DNA from: Gordionus sp. m RMFG-2023
Taxonomy: Eukaryota; Nematomorpha; Gordioida; Chordodea; Parachordodidae
Length of the DNA: 64,000 nt
NCBI RefSeq assembly: GCF_954871325.1
Contig: NC_088777.1
Location: 51,832,002 to 51,896,001, forward strand
Direction: 5' to 3'
In this document: positions 24,861 through 38,149 of the stretch, piece by piece
How positions within the stretch are numbered: position 1 is the first letter of the stretch
Layout of the letters: every line of letters begins with the position of its first letter
The notes under the pieces: generated by a model
Told to the model about the DNA's origin: nothing
Seen by the model: only the letters and a program-made list of their open reading frames with translations
Database searches by the model: none
Translations under genes and position numbers: made by a program

Positions 24861-26011
24861 TTTATTTTTTCCGTGTTTGAGAACTTGTGTCTACTTATGC
24901 TAAATCATTAACTATTTTATAGTAAAATGTTTTTTATAATAATTATAATCGGTATAAAAAAATTATTTCCACAAATTTTATATATATAAAATATACTAAT
25001 ATTTATGGAGAAAAAAAAATTAGAAGAAAATATTTTCATTTTTTCAAAAAAATAATATGGTAAATTAATCAGAATTAGAAAAGAAAGCTAAGTTAGCATC
25101 ATATTTTTTTATTATGTTTTGCAAAAAATTAGTGAAAATTATTTAAATTTTGAGAAACAATATTAAAAATATATTTAATCATCTTTATTTTAGGTTTGAT
25201 GAGACATTATATATATATTTTTTTCCAATCACAAAAAAGAATTAATATTACAACAACCTATTTAATCATTTAATCACGATAACATTAAAATCAATTAAAA
25301 TTATTTGTGTTTATGTAAAAGGCAAAATCATAAGTTCCGAAAAAGCAATTTTATAATAATTATAAAAATAATCTAATATTTTCTCTTTAACACAAAAGAT
25401 ATTTATTTAGATTAATATTTTTTTTCGTTAAGGATCAATTTTCCATTTTATTAAATCCTCATTTTCAAAATCTAATATAGTATTAAATTTTTCGAACGCA
25501 AAAATTGTTTTTAGTTAAATATTTTTTTAAAAATAAAATCTTTGATATTATAATAATTAAATAGGATAAGGAATCTTTATTAAGAGGGTAAAACGCAATT
25601 TTTAATAATAAAATTGTTTATTTTTTTTTATTTCAAAAATTTCAAATCAGAATATATGCTAATGTGTTTGCAAAAAAAAAATATTTAATCGTAGAATATT
25701 TTAGCAGTATGTTAAATTTAATATAATTTAACAATTATAGACAATATATCTAGTATAATTATCATGGCTGAAAGCCCCTCATCAAAATAAAAAAGCTCTG
25801 AGTACAGGAAAATTAGATTTTTTATGAAATATCGGGTTTCGCAGGGTTGGGGATAATTACTTAAAAAAATGTAATTAATTAATTATAATTATTACAGAAA
25901 TTTGTAATATCATAAACGTTACTTCTAAAAAGAAACGCGTTTTTTTTGGATAAAATTTCTATTTAAAAAAAACATTTATTATTGTGTAATAAAACTCGTA
26001 TACATATATGA
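24861..26011. other. 5' flank of G3
   Basis: The leader next to the ATG shares GATTTAGCATAAGTAG with G2. About 25620-25900 resembles the outer flanks of G0 and G1, including a GGATAATTACTTAAAAAAATG motif. From about 25950 it matches the left flank of the Gypsy fossil at 36610-36668. No gene was seen. Confidence 0.55.
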
Positions 26012-26217
26012 TGTTTTAAGAACTGAGAAGTAATTAAAATTTGAATCAGTAATATTTTGAAGTAAAATAATGACCTTATTTTAAATACTGGTTCTTTAAA
26101 TAGCCAAAACTTAATATGTTAATTTTTTTTATACAAAGTGATAAAAAATAACTATTCAAATAATATAGATTGCAATAATAAAACTCAGAACGCTAAGATA
26201 AGTTTTCTAATATAACA
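26012..26217. mobile_element. Solo LTR of the Ty3/Gypsy element (fossil)
   Basis: It starts TGTTTTAAGA, ends TATAACA and aligns with the two LTRs at 36669-36994 and 43033-43328. Both flanks match the flanks of that fuller element: the left matches 36610-36668 and the right matches LINE 5' sequence from 43329. It therefore occupies the same ancestral insertion site in a duplicated block. It is old and incomplete by nature. Confidence 0.75.
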
Positions 26218-28620
26218 ATATATTTAGTCAAATATACTTCCCTAAAATCTTATCAGCTTTATCTCGGTGGGAGAGTGGCAATGACTTCTGACGACTAATA
26301 GAAATTGAAGTGTTTCTGTGGTCTGTTAGAATATGATCATATCTCCTCGACCTGGAAAAGTCATCTAAAGGAGTTAATGTCAGGACATCTGATTGTAAAA
26401 AACCCAGCTCCAAAATCCCTAATGGCCAAGCATGGGCGTGATACAATACAGTACCCCATGGGGTATCTCATCTGCCTACAACAAAAAAGTATGGGAAAAC
26501 TTGTGGAACTAAAATTCTTGTGATAGGAAAAATAGCCATCAGGGAGAATGACGGGAAAAGTCAGAAGTGTTTAATGTACACTGCATATACAAGAGACCAG
26601 ATGCAACTGTAAGGGTACAAGAATAATTGGCAAGGAAATGACGGTAAAAATAACGTTAATTTATTTGGTGCAGAGAAGATGGACAAATTTAAGAAGACTA
26701 AATAGCACAATAATTATTATCAAGGTGATCTTTGGTAAGCTATGCCATATTATCTAGACATATGCGCCTCTCAGAAGTGAAGAAGAAAAAGATACATTTT
26801 CTAACAATCGATTGGAGGCGACATCGAGACTCGCAAGTGAAGATGGGATTATTTTTGCTGGTGTTCTGAATGAGCATGTGCGAGCTAGCTATGCAGGTTA
26901 TGATTGAGTTGCGAGATTTAGTTTCGGCACGAGAAATCTGGAAGGGAAGATAGTTTTGGTGATGCTATAGATGTGATCGTTCTAATACAATGTTTAGGAA
27001 AGTATCAAAGAAGCAAGTGGACTTACAAATCGGGTAGTGATAGATTATTTGTTAGTGAGGAGATGTGATAGGTGCATACAAAAAAAATGTTAAAATGATA
27101 CCGGGGGAGGAATGTAAGGACAAGGATCGACTAGTTATTGGTGATCGTACTTAAAGGCATCAGAATTACGAAAATCGGTAAAAGAAAGCTTGTACCGGGG
27201 GTAGGATTGGAAATTGAAGGAGGATAGTCTTATAAGTCAATTTAATACGAGATTGGTGATAAGATATGCCAAGGTTGCACAAGCATCTGGGGTAAATGAC
27301 AAGTGGTAAACTATTAAGAAAACCTTTGAGGATAACTGAGGATATATATGGATGGTCAAAAGGGCCTCTTAGACATAAGGATCCATGGTGGTGAAATTCG
27401 GTGGTAACTGCAGCTGTGGACGAGAAACCGAGACGTGAAAAAAAATAGTATATAAATATAGAAAATAGTGATAAAGATATAAACAAAGATGCAAAAAGAA
27501 ATGTCAAGAAATTAATAGTGAAAACTAGAGAAGACCAAAGGCAAGGATTTTCCAGCGACATAGAGAGCGTGGAAGGTAGGGGAAATATGATCCGGATAGC
27601 AAAGCTGATGAGAAAAATATCGAAGGAAAAATGGTGATTGATAGTAGTAGAATTAAAAACATATGCATGACCTACATGGAAAACTTCTGAACAAAATGAA
27701 TGGTAAAATGAAGTTTGTTGCGCAATGATAGAAGGTCCAGGATGAAGGCTTGGTAAGAATTAAATTACGAAGTAGTATAAATGTTTAGAGGTTCATGTGA
27801 ATTGGGGAGAAGGCCTAACAAATTTCTGGAATCTAATTGTCACACAAGTAACTAATCCAGAGGATTGGCGAATAAGTGTTATTATTTCAGTATACAAAGG
27901 GAAAGTGGGAAAAGGAAGTCTGATGTAGCAATAATGACTATTATTTGTAACATGTGTAAAAAGGATACATTATATGGATATCGTAGAAAAATGTGGTTTG
28001 GATTGACCCTGATAAAAAGGGAAATGTTTTTCTAAATGGGTGATATCCTAAAAGCAGATAGAGGTGAGGATTCTGCTGTTAATTGCATATTTCAAATAAG
28101 TACGGAAGAAATTCAGAAAGATGTCTTCTAATATAACAATTAAAAAGGTATCTCTGAAGTCAAAGGAATGGCTTATGTAAGCTGTGTGATGAGTTGTTTA
28201 GTTTATGGCTATTATACATGGGCAATGAAATGGCACATAAAGCTATATTGGAAAGAACCTAGATAAAGATGACTAGATGTACGTGTGGGGTATCTCGAAG
28301 ATAAAGATTAACTTGAAAGGAATTGCGAGCAAGGATGGGAATAGAAGAGATTGGAGTGGTAATGAGAAGAAACAGAATAGGATGATTATAGGGAAGTAAA
28401 AGCAAAAGATGATTGTGTAAAAATTTGCACCTCGACAGAAGCATTAGAATGAAAAGAGGTCAAGATGATATAGATAATGTGGATATAAGAAAAATGTATC
28501 TAATAAATATCGATGCTCAGAACCATCAAAGATGGATAAGGAAAATGAGGTGGGAAACTAGCTTATTTGGATAAACCTGCAAATTACCATTATAAGGGAG
28601 AAAATAATAATATTTTATTA
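26218..28620 (+). mobile_element. APE-type LINE, near full length but decayed (copy Y)
   Basis: Order on the plus strand: 5' region at 26218-26520; endonuclease remnants at about 26870-27120, reading ASYAGYD, FSFGTRN and then KMIPGEECKDKDRLVIGD in shifting frames, the typical end of the endonuclease domain; RT start at about 27840-27930 with SVIISVYKG; and the C-terminal zone at 28190-28580. Stops and frameshifts are numerous. The frames on the opposite strand here (26228-26446, 27166-27561) are shadows. The clade is uncertain, RTE-like by its tail. A shorter, internally deleted sister is at 43329-44640. Confidence 0.75.
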
Positions 28621-28654
28621 TAATGAAAAATGCTTTAAACTATGAGCATGTTTG

Positions 28655-28872
28655 ATAGGGAATATTTTATACTTCTGGTGTCTATTTAAAATATAAGGAT
28701 AAGTAATAGAATGCAATCAAATGCACTTAGGAGAAATCTATTATTAATGCATATTTAATGATCCTATCTTTTATTAGTGTAGTTTGGTCACTATTCCTAA
28801 CAATATTTTTGGGATCTCACCATTAAAATTATATTATAACATCTTTATAGAAATATATTATTGTTTCTAAAA
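28655..28872 (+). pseudogene. GPCR mini-pseudogene Y (TM1 plus C-tail)
   Basis: The plus strand reads GNILYFWCLFK, the TM1/first-loop signature (GNLIYFWCLFK in G4), then stops. About 100 bases later it reads FWDLTIKIIL and HLYRNILLFLK against FFDPTMKVIFYEFLRRFCCYLK. The receptor core is deleted. Orientation is opposite to the neighbouring full gene G4. Confidence 0.7.
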
Positions 28873-28884
28873 TTTAAATTTATT

Positions 28885-29830
28885 ATTCCAGGAATTTTTA
28901 GTGTGCCAGTTTCTTACTTGAGGGGGCCACTTTTTTTAAAAAAATAAAACAAATAATGCATTCATAGAAATATTTCCTATTTTTATTAAAAATTTAATAA
29001 TGTAATATGAATCTATATTATATGCAAAATAAATTTTATGTTTTTTTTTCCATAAGCCATCAATACTAAATTAGAAGCCGTTGATACCTCAATGATTATG
29101 ACTGCTGAGTATCATTTATACAATTCTTTAAATGCATGATATTTTTTTTATACATAATATTTAGGATTTTCAAAATTATGCTTTTCTTTAACTTTTAAGC
29201 TAATGTTACTTTTGCTATCTTCATTTCATGGTGTAACGTTTCTATATTAAAGTTTAATAATGATTTTAATGGGGCCATTTTATCTGATATAAAATAATCA
29301 GGCTTAAAAGGATTATAATAGTCTTATGTAAATCTATCGAAAAAACGATCAACAAAGTTATCAATAATTTTATAATTTCTCTTTAAAGAATCTAATTGAA
29401 ATCCTTTTCACAATCAATTTGTAAATTGGTCTCAACTGAAAAATCTTAAAAATTTATAAGCGTTTTACGTACCAATGATAATTTTGGGGGATTGATATTA
29501 AATTATGCTAAAAGATTTTTTCAGCCTTAATTCTAATCCAATCACAAAAGAATCATCGCCTGTTATTTAGTGGATTTATTGTTATCAATACCTAATAAAT
29601 TATAATGGCTTATATAACGTAATTTATATTAACGTATTAAGTTAAAAGATCCAAAGCTTCGACTGAAACATGAGTGGAAACCTCTGAATTAAGAGTTCTA
29701 TTAGAAAAGTAAAATAATACTTCACCAATATAAAAATAATTCATTATAAATAACTAGTAATTTTTTTAAAATTAAGGGGGGGCTGAAAAATTTTTGGGGG
29801 CCAATTTTTTTATATAGATATAACATTGCT
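28885..29830 (-). mobile_element. hAT transposon relic (copy Y)
   Basis: Same insertion as copy X, longer but more decayed: minus-strand traces of the dimerisation region lie near 29060-29130. G-rich terminal motifs occur at 28915-28930 (GAGGGGGCCACTTT) and at 29777-29806 (GGGGGGGCTGAAAAATTTT). It lies between the mini-pseudogene and G4 exactly as copy X lies before G3. Confidence 0.6.
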
Positions 29831-31550
29831 ATTAATTCTGATAAAAATTTTAAGGAGAAAATTACCCAAATTGATTTGCCTTCCTATAGCAGTTGTTCAA
29901 TAAAATACTGAGAGGAATAATGCTTTTTTTTTATCGAACGTCAACCAATACATTTTTGTATTTATTTCTTATAAAATAATTAATATATTATTCTTGGATT
30001 TTAAGTGAAAAATAAAATTATCATCTGAAGTTAATTGTGTATTTCTTTGGGGTCTGTGTAACTCCCACTTAGCAAATTCCTGGTTATGCTTATGATGACA
30101 GAGGTCTCTTTAGAGATCACTAGAACATATTGACTAAGCATCCACTCCTCCCTTACACATTTTATTAAACTAATATTTATCTATTTTTATTTTTTATAAT
30201 TCCTTTTTAAGTAACTTCGTTAAGATGCTCTTTAGAAATTTTATTTTAGTCGCTACTTTTTATGTAAATACACATTTTTAATATATTTATATAACAGTTT
30301 TTTGATCCGAGATAACAAATATGTATATCGAAAATCTTTTTAAATTAAATATATTTTATATAAAACATTTGAATGTATTTAAATAAAAAATATCTTAGAT
30401 TTACCCAAAATATTTAATGAAGTTTAAATAAATTCCATTTAAAAAAGCAATTTTCAGTGTTTGGGTGGTAAGATTGTTAAGTTTTTTTAAAAAAAAATTA
30501 TAATAATGTTTTTAAAAATTATAATATAAATTTTTCTAGAATAATTATACAGAGGTTATATTATATTTATTATAAATAATACGAAGAAGAAATATCAAAT
30601 ACAATATTGATTTGATCAAATAATGTTTTGATAATGATTTTACATAGTAAATAACATTTAAAAAAAAACTTAATTAAATCATAATTTATAGTTCTATTAA
30701 CAAAAAATATACAACTCCATTTAATAATAAAAGATATAATCTTGGTTCTAGAACATAAATAAGAGAAAGCTAACTCTCTATTTAGACTTAACAATCTCAG
30801 TTAGAATTTCTAACCAGGATTCTCAATTTTATGTTTTAATATATATCATATTTTAATAAAGTTTTAATTTGTTAACTCTAAAAAAAAAATTATAGGTTAT
30901 AGCTTGAAGTTCTTTTACAACAGAATTAAATGATAAGGATTTTAACACTAATACAAGTATATAAAAATATGTAAAATTACTAAATAAAATAAAAATATAT
31001 GTTATAAGTATATCTAAGGTTCTAGAAAGAGCTTATTTTAATAATGAATATGCACCTAAAAAACAAATTGTGTATAAAAATTTCTAGTTGAAGTTTTTGT
31101 TTAAGAAATAAGGGAATTCACGATTTTCGTTTGTTATGTTAAAAAATTTTTCGTTATAAATTATTTTTTAAAAAAAAAAAAAAATAGAGAAACAATTTAA
31201 AGTAAATCTAATATTGTCAACATTAAATTGTAAATTGTAAAAAATTACTACAAAAATGAAATTGATTTTTGTTTGATATCTGCCCCCCCCCCCCCCAATT
31301 TTTACTTTAGGAAATAAAATGGATTAGGAAGAAATCGAATTGTATCATAACTTATTCTTCAATGATTTAGTTTTTATTTTAATAAATGTGCGATTATTAC
31401 AATAAATTAATATAAATGTGAAAAATAAGACGAATAATATAAAGTGGTAAATTAATTTAATAATATAAGTGATGAATAAATATAATTATTATGACATTTA
31501 AATCCATATTTAAGCAAATTTAATATTATATTGTATTTTGAAAACTACTA
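29831..31550. other. 3' flank of G4
   Basis: It shares long stretches with the 3' flanks of G2 (12440-13015) and G3 (22701-23522). It also holds the single-copy form (about 30935-31150) of the inverted repeat at 2931-3221. A run of 14 C lies at 31283-31296. About 29900-30060 is absent from the G3 copy. The frame at 30570-30794 is not convincing. Confidence 0.6.
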
Positions 31551-32887
31551 CTATTTTAAATAGCAACAAAATCTTCTAAGAAACTCATAAAATATAACTT
31601 TCATGGTGGGATCAAAAAATAAAGTCACATATACACTTAACGCATTGTTTCCAGATTTAGTTATATAAGCTGCGTTTTGAAACCACAATTGAGCCCTATT
31701 AGAGAATGTATCAATTACCGAGCCATATATAAAAACATATAGTGTTATCGGTATGGTGGTAAATAAAAAATGTACATTTGTGGCTGACATTAAAATCGTG
31801 ATCTGAAATTCTCTCCTTTTCATGTCTGTTACAGTATTTTTCATATTTACAATTCTTATGTTATCTCTATTATGATTAGTTAGACTCTTTATATGTAAAA
31901 TTCTAAAACACCATTTGGTTAAAATGCTTACTTTTCTATTAGTAAAGACACTATTGCCTCGGTTCAAATTGTTTCTATTATGAGAAATTCTATAACATTT
32001 CCTGATGATAAAAAAATTAGCTATTGTTGTTATCGTAAATGGAATGAATAACATGCTAAAAGTAATCCATTTTCTATACGTTAAAAACCATAGAGCGTTT
32101 GGATTAAGGGAGTGAATATACTTAACTTCATATTTGTGGTCAAGACTTGAATTCGAATAATTCCTTACACTACTATTTTTACCTTCATCGATTAATTGTA
32201 AATTTTTACATTCCGACAACGTCTTATTAATATAAAATTGGTTATTTGGTATCGGTTTCAATTTTATTTCCTCGACTACAATGAATCCCCAACTGTAAGG
32301 AATAGTCAGTAAACAAGTGACGATAAAACCTAGAAGGATTACATATTTGATAATAGAGTTTGACATTTTTGTTCTATAAGAGAACGGAAATTCTAATGCC
32401 CATAAGCGATCTAAGGATATGAGTACCCTTAATATGTAACCGAAATGTGTAAAAATATCCCCTAACGGAAATGCTATTTTTAATGAATACAATGAAAACA
32501 AATAAGATCTTCTGCATGTAATATAACATCCTGCATAAATAACGGGAACTACTATAGAGTTGAGGCATAATAAAAAATCTGAGATGGCTAGAGTCACGAT
32601 ATACAAATATATGTTGTTTTTTTCGATAACGAAGATTTAAGGGGCCTCACATTTCTTGAGACAACATTTCTCTCGGCATTTATTGTATTAATCGATTTTC
32701 CGTTTTGTATAATTTTATCGCTGTTGGTAGGTGCAATGGGTAAATCTGGGTTTATTTTCCTTTGATTCTTGAATAGACACCAAAAGTATATAAGATTTCC
32801 TAATAAACCTATCCCTATCAATAGTGCTGACAGTATCCCGTACGCTATGTATCTCGAATAATATACGTAAGATTCATCGACATACAT
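31551..32887 (-). CDS. G4: rhodopsin-type GPCR, one base short in an A run
   Basis: The ATG at 32887 gives MYVDESYVYYSRYIAYGIL. TM1 is intact (GLLGNLIYFWCLF), followed by a first loop of about 50 residues. After SLSKK the A run at about 32623-32629 has 7 A where G3 has an 8-base purine-rich stretch, so the frame shifts and the rest is read from 32606 down to the TAG at 31551. That rest is whole: LAISDFLLC in TM2, DRLWALEFPFSYR, IPYSWGF, an extracellular loop with Asn-linked sites, FIPFTITT, TTIPITLYVF, TM7 and DPTMKVIFYEFLRRF. A single homopolymer error in the assembly would make it intact; otherwise it is a very young pseudogene. Role inferred: plasma-membrane receptor, ligand unknown. Confidence 0.75.
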
Positions 32888-33651
32888 TTATGTTCTTGTG
32901 TTAGATAAATTGTGCGCTTACTTATTTTAAAATCACCGAATAAAATACTAATATTTAAGAAAAAATTATCACAAAAAACTAAAAGAAAATATTCTCAATT
33001 TTTTTGAAAAAATAACATTGGTTGATAATCAGAATTAATAAAGAAAGCCATAAGCATCGTTATATTTTATTATGTTTCCAAAAAAAAAATTTTGAAAAAA
33101 GATTTAAAATATATTTAATCATCCTTTTTAGGTTGATTAGATTTTATATATTTTTACATTGACAAAAAAATTTTAATTTAACAACAACCTTTCTATTTAA
33201 TCACATTTTGATTCAATTAAATTATGTGTTTGTGAAAAGGTAATTCCTAAGTTCCCAAAACAATTTTGGATAATTATAAAATATCTAACTTTCTCTTTAA
33301 GGCGAAAGAAAATACAAACTAATAATAAGACATTTTTAATATGTCACAACCCGTTATTAGTGAATAAAAATTTTAAAATAAAATCGCCACAAAATGTATA
33401 TAATTTTCATTTTTGAACGCAAAAATATAATTTTTATAATTAAATATTTTACATATAATCTTGATATTACATAGGATTAGTGATTTAATTATCAGATATT
33501 TATAAAAATATTGGAGGGAATTTTTTTCTTAAAAATTTTATTTTTTTTAATGATAATTTATTTTAGATAGAATAAATAAAGTTTCATTTTTTTTTTGGCA
33601 TTAAAATTAATTTTTGAAAAAAAAAAATATATTAGAGAGTAAAAGATTTTA
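32888..33651. other. 5' flank of G4
   Basis: AT-rich. The first 45 bases share the leader blocks seen before G2 and G3 (TCTAACACAAGAACATAA just before the ATG). It contains the uninterrupted equivalent of the site where the RTE LINE sits upstream of G2. No gene. Confidence 0.5.
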
Positions 33652-34180
33652 TTTTTGTGGCATATTATGAAAATTCCTAAAAAATGAGGGCAGAATTGTG
33701 TCAGTTGGAATGAGGTATATATATGTGACTTTTTTAGAAAAATTGTGATAAACTACTAGTAAATGTCGTAGACACCTGGCAGCCCTGTTTCTCGAATAAC
33801 AATTTACACCGATGGATTGATTGTCCCCATATTATTTGGCCATCCTCATGTTCGGTAGTCAATCTTTATAATTTAACAATTACCTACTTTTTATTTAATA
33901 TATCCAAACAAACCTGTGCGCCTGCCACGCAAGCAGCGCGCCGCAGACGCAGCGGTCAATTTTTTTAATCAGGAGCGAGATGGTGCTTATTATTTATTTA
34001 GAAATAAATAAACCTGTATAAAAATAAACAAGCATTTGAAATGCTCTCAAAGATGTTTACTCAGTAAAATTTATTAAAAACAGTGAATATGAAATAGAAC
34101 GTAAAGATAATAGTCACGGAAAGATAAGATAAAAAATTTGACCCTTAATGGTGGGAACAAATTTAAGAGTGAAATAGTTA
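33652..34180. repeat. Distal upstream segment conserved between the G2 and G4 blocks (copy 2)
   Basis: Partner of 17273-18110. It has a GC-rich core at about 33915-33955 (CCACGCAAGCAGCGCGCCGC) in otherwise AT-rich DNA, and carries the same GGCCATCCTCATGTTCGGTA run. Its function cannot be read from sequence. Confidence 0.6.
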
Positions 34181-36668
34181 TAATAAATATGTGGAAATCC
34201 CATTTTCTATAAATTAATTGATACAGGGATCGGTATGCACAAGGGAGAATATATTTATATATCTAGTGAATTTATTAAAGTAAATGATGAAGTAGGAAAC
34301 ACAATAATTAACATCCTAATAAAGTATGATGCAAGTAATAAAAAAGACTAGACACTTGTGAGAACTACATTTGGTTTGCATCCTTATTTTGCTTTTAAAA
34401 GAGCTAACAAATAAAATATTGCCAATTTAAATTTTAGTATCAAAAGCCAGGTAAAAAATATGTAAAATTATTCAACATTCTTTTACACATTCAAGGAAAA
34501 AAATAACAACTTAAAGATAAAAATAGGATTTTTTTTTTACCTTAAATTTGCCTAGCCTAAGTCGTTGGATGGTATATTTCATAATTAAAAAAAGTCTGTT
34601 AAAATATAAAAATATTTTTGCAGCGATACACCATATTTTCTAGAGATAGGAGACTTAATCTTACGATGACGAAGTTTTTTTTAAATGATATTGTACAGTT
34701 ATACAATTTCATAAAGTAATTTCTACACAAATAGAGCTAGTGGAAGAGGACTAATTATGTTATAGATGTTTAAAAAAAATAATATTTTAATATTAATTAA
34801 AATAAAATTAGAATAAATTAAAATAAATTAAAATAAATTAAAATAAATTAAAACACAAATTAAAATAAATTTAACAAAAAAAATTATTATAAATTATAAT
34901 AATTATAAAAATATAATATAAAATTAATTAATATAAAATTAATTAATATAAAATAAATTATAATATTAATTAAAATTAAATAAATTATAACAATTAAAAT
35001 CTAATTATAATTATAAAATTTGAATGACCTTATATTAAATATATCGCTATTTTTACTAAATTTATTTCATTTGATTTAATTTTATATTCAATATTATTTT
35101 ATATTATTAGTATATAAAGTTGAAATTTAAGATAGAAAAGGATAAAGTAAAAATTATTTTTAGCTTGCCGCTATGTGTTTTCATCAAATTTAAATTTATT
35201 TGACATTCCTCAAGCATTTATTCATATTAGCGAGATCTATTAACGAAACAAAATTTTAGAGATCGGACGATATTATAAAAAATCTCAAAAAATATGTGTT
35301 GCCGGGGACATACATTATCTGCAAGCTTATATTGAGGATTTAATTCTAAAGCCAATAAATTTCATAAAGAGTTAGAAAATGGATGTTTTTTACTGGATAC
35401 CTTAGGTTTATATATCTCGAGGCAAATGACAAATTACTCTACTTTATATATCTTGTAATCGTTTTCATGTTCGGACATAACAAATTTAATAAATGAATCA
35501 TGTTTGTCTACTTAATACAACATTTAAAAAAAAATCAATATAACTATCAGAAACCAGCAGGCCCGGCTTGAAATATATCCGGGATGGGCCGTATATTTTA
35601 AAACCAAATATATGAAATCGCCATTAGCTATAAAAATCAAAAATAAATGAAATATATTTTTAAAAAATACGGGTCGGGCTTGAAATATTAATTTTTAAAT
35701 GGTATCTCATATGAAACCTATAAAATCATAATTTTAGGAATCCTATTTTTCCCGTTTTTTTCCAAATTTTCTCCTCAATTATAGTTTCCCGAAAAAAGAT
35801 TATGTCACCTCCAAATGATTCTCTTTTAAAAAAAATAAAATTATTTTTGTTCTTGAATTGAGACTTGATACACACTATATTTTCTTTCTCTCATTTTTCA
35901 AATTTATATTCTTTGTAATAGGTTGTTATATATCGCTTAGATAGTTAGTGTGTAAGCTTATAACTCCTCTTGGAAGTGGTAAGATTTACTTTGGCGGAAA
36001 GGGGGGGGGGGTAATTCTAGTGTAAATAATAAATGATTTTAGTAAAATATTATTCTATCTACAAAAATACATAATCGGTTAGATGTGTTCGGTTTAAATA
36101 AAAGCTTACCTTTTGTGTCAGGCTCTTACGATGTATAATATTTTTTATTAGACAAAATTGCTAATTATTAAAGATTAATGTGAATTAATATTTATCTATT
36201 TAATATTTGAAAGTGTCAAAATTGTATTCTTATTATTAGATTTTATGAACAAAATCTATAGAAATTTGTTACAATAATCTTTAATAGCAATAAGGGAGAA
36301 AATTTTTTTTTATCGGTAAATTATATTTAAAATCATTTAAATTTCAAAATAAACTTTTTTATTTTATTTATAATATCGCAAATTGAACATGAAAAATTTG
36401 CACTTAAAAATATAATTTTATAAATATACCTATTATTATAAAAGCTTTCAATAATGTATTATCGCAATTGTTTGCACAGCGCTCTTTAAAAATTGTCACA
36501 AAGGATGAAAAAAAATTATTATTTTCTGTTTCAAGGTTATAAATTTATGTAATTTCTATTAGTGGTGGTTTCCATTTGTGCTTCTTTTTTTTTGATGAAA
36601 TTTATTTAATAAAAGCATTTATTATTATATAATAAAACTAGTATATAATGTATAAATATTATAGATGT
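34181..36668. other. AT-rich intergenic
   Basis: It contains about four tandem copies of the 10-mer AAATAAATTA at 34811-34850, surrounded by further low-complexity AT to about 35010. Two GGC(C/T)-GGGCTTGAAATAT-like motifs at about 35566 and 35675 suggest a small transposon relic. There is a run of 10 G at 36001-36010. From about 36610 it is homologous to 25950-26011. No gene was seen. Confidence 0.5.
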
Positions 36669-38141
36669 TGTTTTAAGAAGCTGATAAGTATAATTAGAAT
36701 TTGAATCAGGGATATTTTGAAGTGAAAACGATATCATTTTTAAATACTGGTTCTTTTAAATACAAAACTTGATTTGTTTAATTTTCTTTATAGCAAAATG
36801 ATATAAAAATAAAAGAAGTATATTTCAAATTATAAAATAAAAACTTAAACAATGTTAAAGAAGATAATATTTATAAAAAATATGATAATTTAATCAAATT
36901 ATAATGAATATGTACAATAATAAAACTTACGAATATAATAATAAGAATAATAAATAATCATATTTCTAATAATGATAAGTTTTCAAATATAACATTTTCC
37001 TTTATCTGGCGAAGGTTTCTTGTAAGATAACGTGAAAACTTTTCTTTATTTCAGCATGATATTCATTCGTTATCAGTAGTTGTAGGTAATTTAATCTCAG
37101 TTGGGAGCTCAGCAAACTTCTCCCTTATAGTTTCCTGGTCGAAACCTTCTTATTCGTGATAAATCTATTTCGTGAGCAATTTAAATGCCTTTTCTCATTT
37201 TTTTTTAGGTCTCTGAGATTATTTATTTATACCTTATTTTTTCCTGGAAATGTTTTTGATTTCTCATTTTTTGAGTTATCTTTAAAACCTTCATGTTTTA
37301 ATTTTGACAAGGGTCCTTCAGGTTCTCGTTTTAACAATAACGATACCAGAGTAACTGCGGCTGCCGCCTGTGAAGTATTTGCGATACGCGAATAAAAATT
37401 CTTCTACTATATTGTATCTTACCTTTTACATAGAATTTTTAAACATTTGTACTAATCTATCTTTCTCTAATTGAGAATAATTTTGTTCAGCTTTTGAGAT
37501 TACCCTTGAAGCGAATGGAATAGGCCTATCAGTTTTGCCGGTAAATCGATGGGATAAAACGACCCCCAGGTCATTATTTGACAAGGGCAAGAATTAATGG
37601 AATTTATTATATATAAGGCGTTAGGAGGAGAGCGTCAAGGAAGTATTCTTTTAAATCAAGGCAGAAATGCTCTGTTCTGATTCATAGTATCTTTTTTTTC
37701 CACTAAATTATATAGTGAACGTGTCTTTGTTCTGAAATTCGGAATGAAACGATATTAATACGTAAGTAGAGTCCAAAAAATGCTGGCAAATCTTTTTGCT
37801 TTTTTTGGTTTAGGGCGTATTTATTATAGCTGTTACATGTTTGTTCGTGGTTTTGTATTCTACCCCTATTTATTTTGGGCCCTAAATATTGTATTTCCTT
37901 TGCCCTTTAAAACACATTTATCGTAGTTTAATTTCAAATTATTGTTGTCTAGTATTTTTAGTAACTCTCAATAAGCTTACATTATGTCCGACGGAATTTT
38001 TTTTTCTCCATCAATAAATGCATTCATAATTAATCGAGGAGGGCTCTTGAAATATGGCAAAAGAAGATGAAACTTCGAATGGTAATCCATCACAGTGATA
38101 AAAACCAAAAGGTTGTTTAAACACTGCTTTTCTTGACTTGC

Positions 38142-38149
38142 CATCTAAT
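38142..38149. repeat. 8-bp target-site duplication, left
   Basis: CATCTAAT, immediately before the CAGGGTTGCCA terminal repeat and identical to 41447-41454. Eight base pairs is the hAT signature. Confidence 0.92.

Noticed and set aside
26228-26446. Minus-strand open frame of 72 codons with a relative at 43345-43773
   Set aside because: Both lie antisense over the 5' end of the plus-strand LINE copies; conservation reflects the LINE, not a gene.
27166-27561. Minus-strand open frame of 131 codons
   Set aside because: Antisense to the decayed LINE, no sibling in the other LINE copies and no domain.
34800-34990. CRISPR-like array
   Set aside because: Tandem AT-rich 10-mers without spacers in eukaryotic low-complexity DNA.
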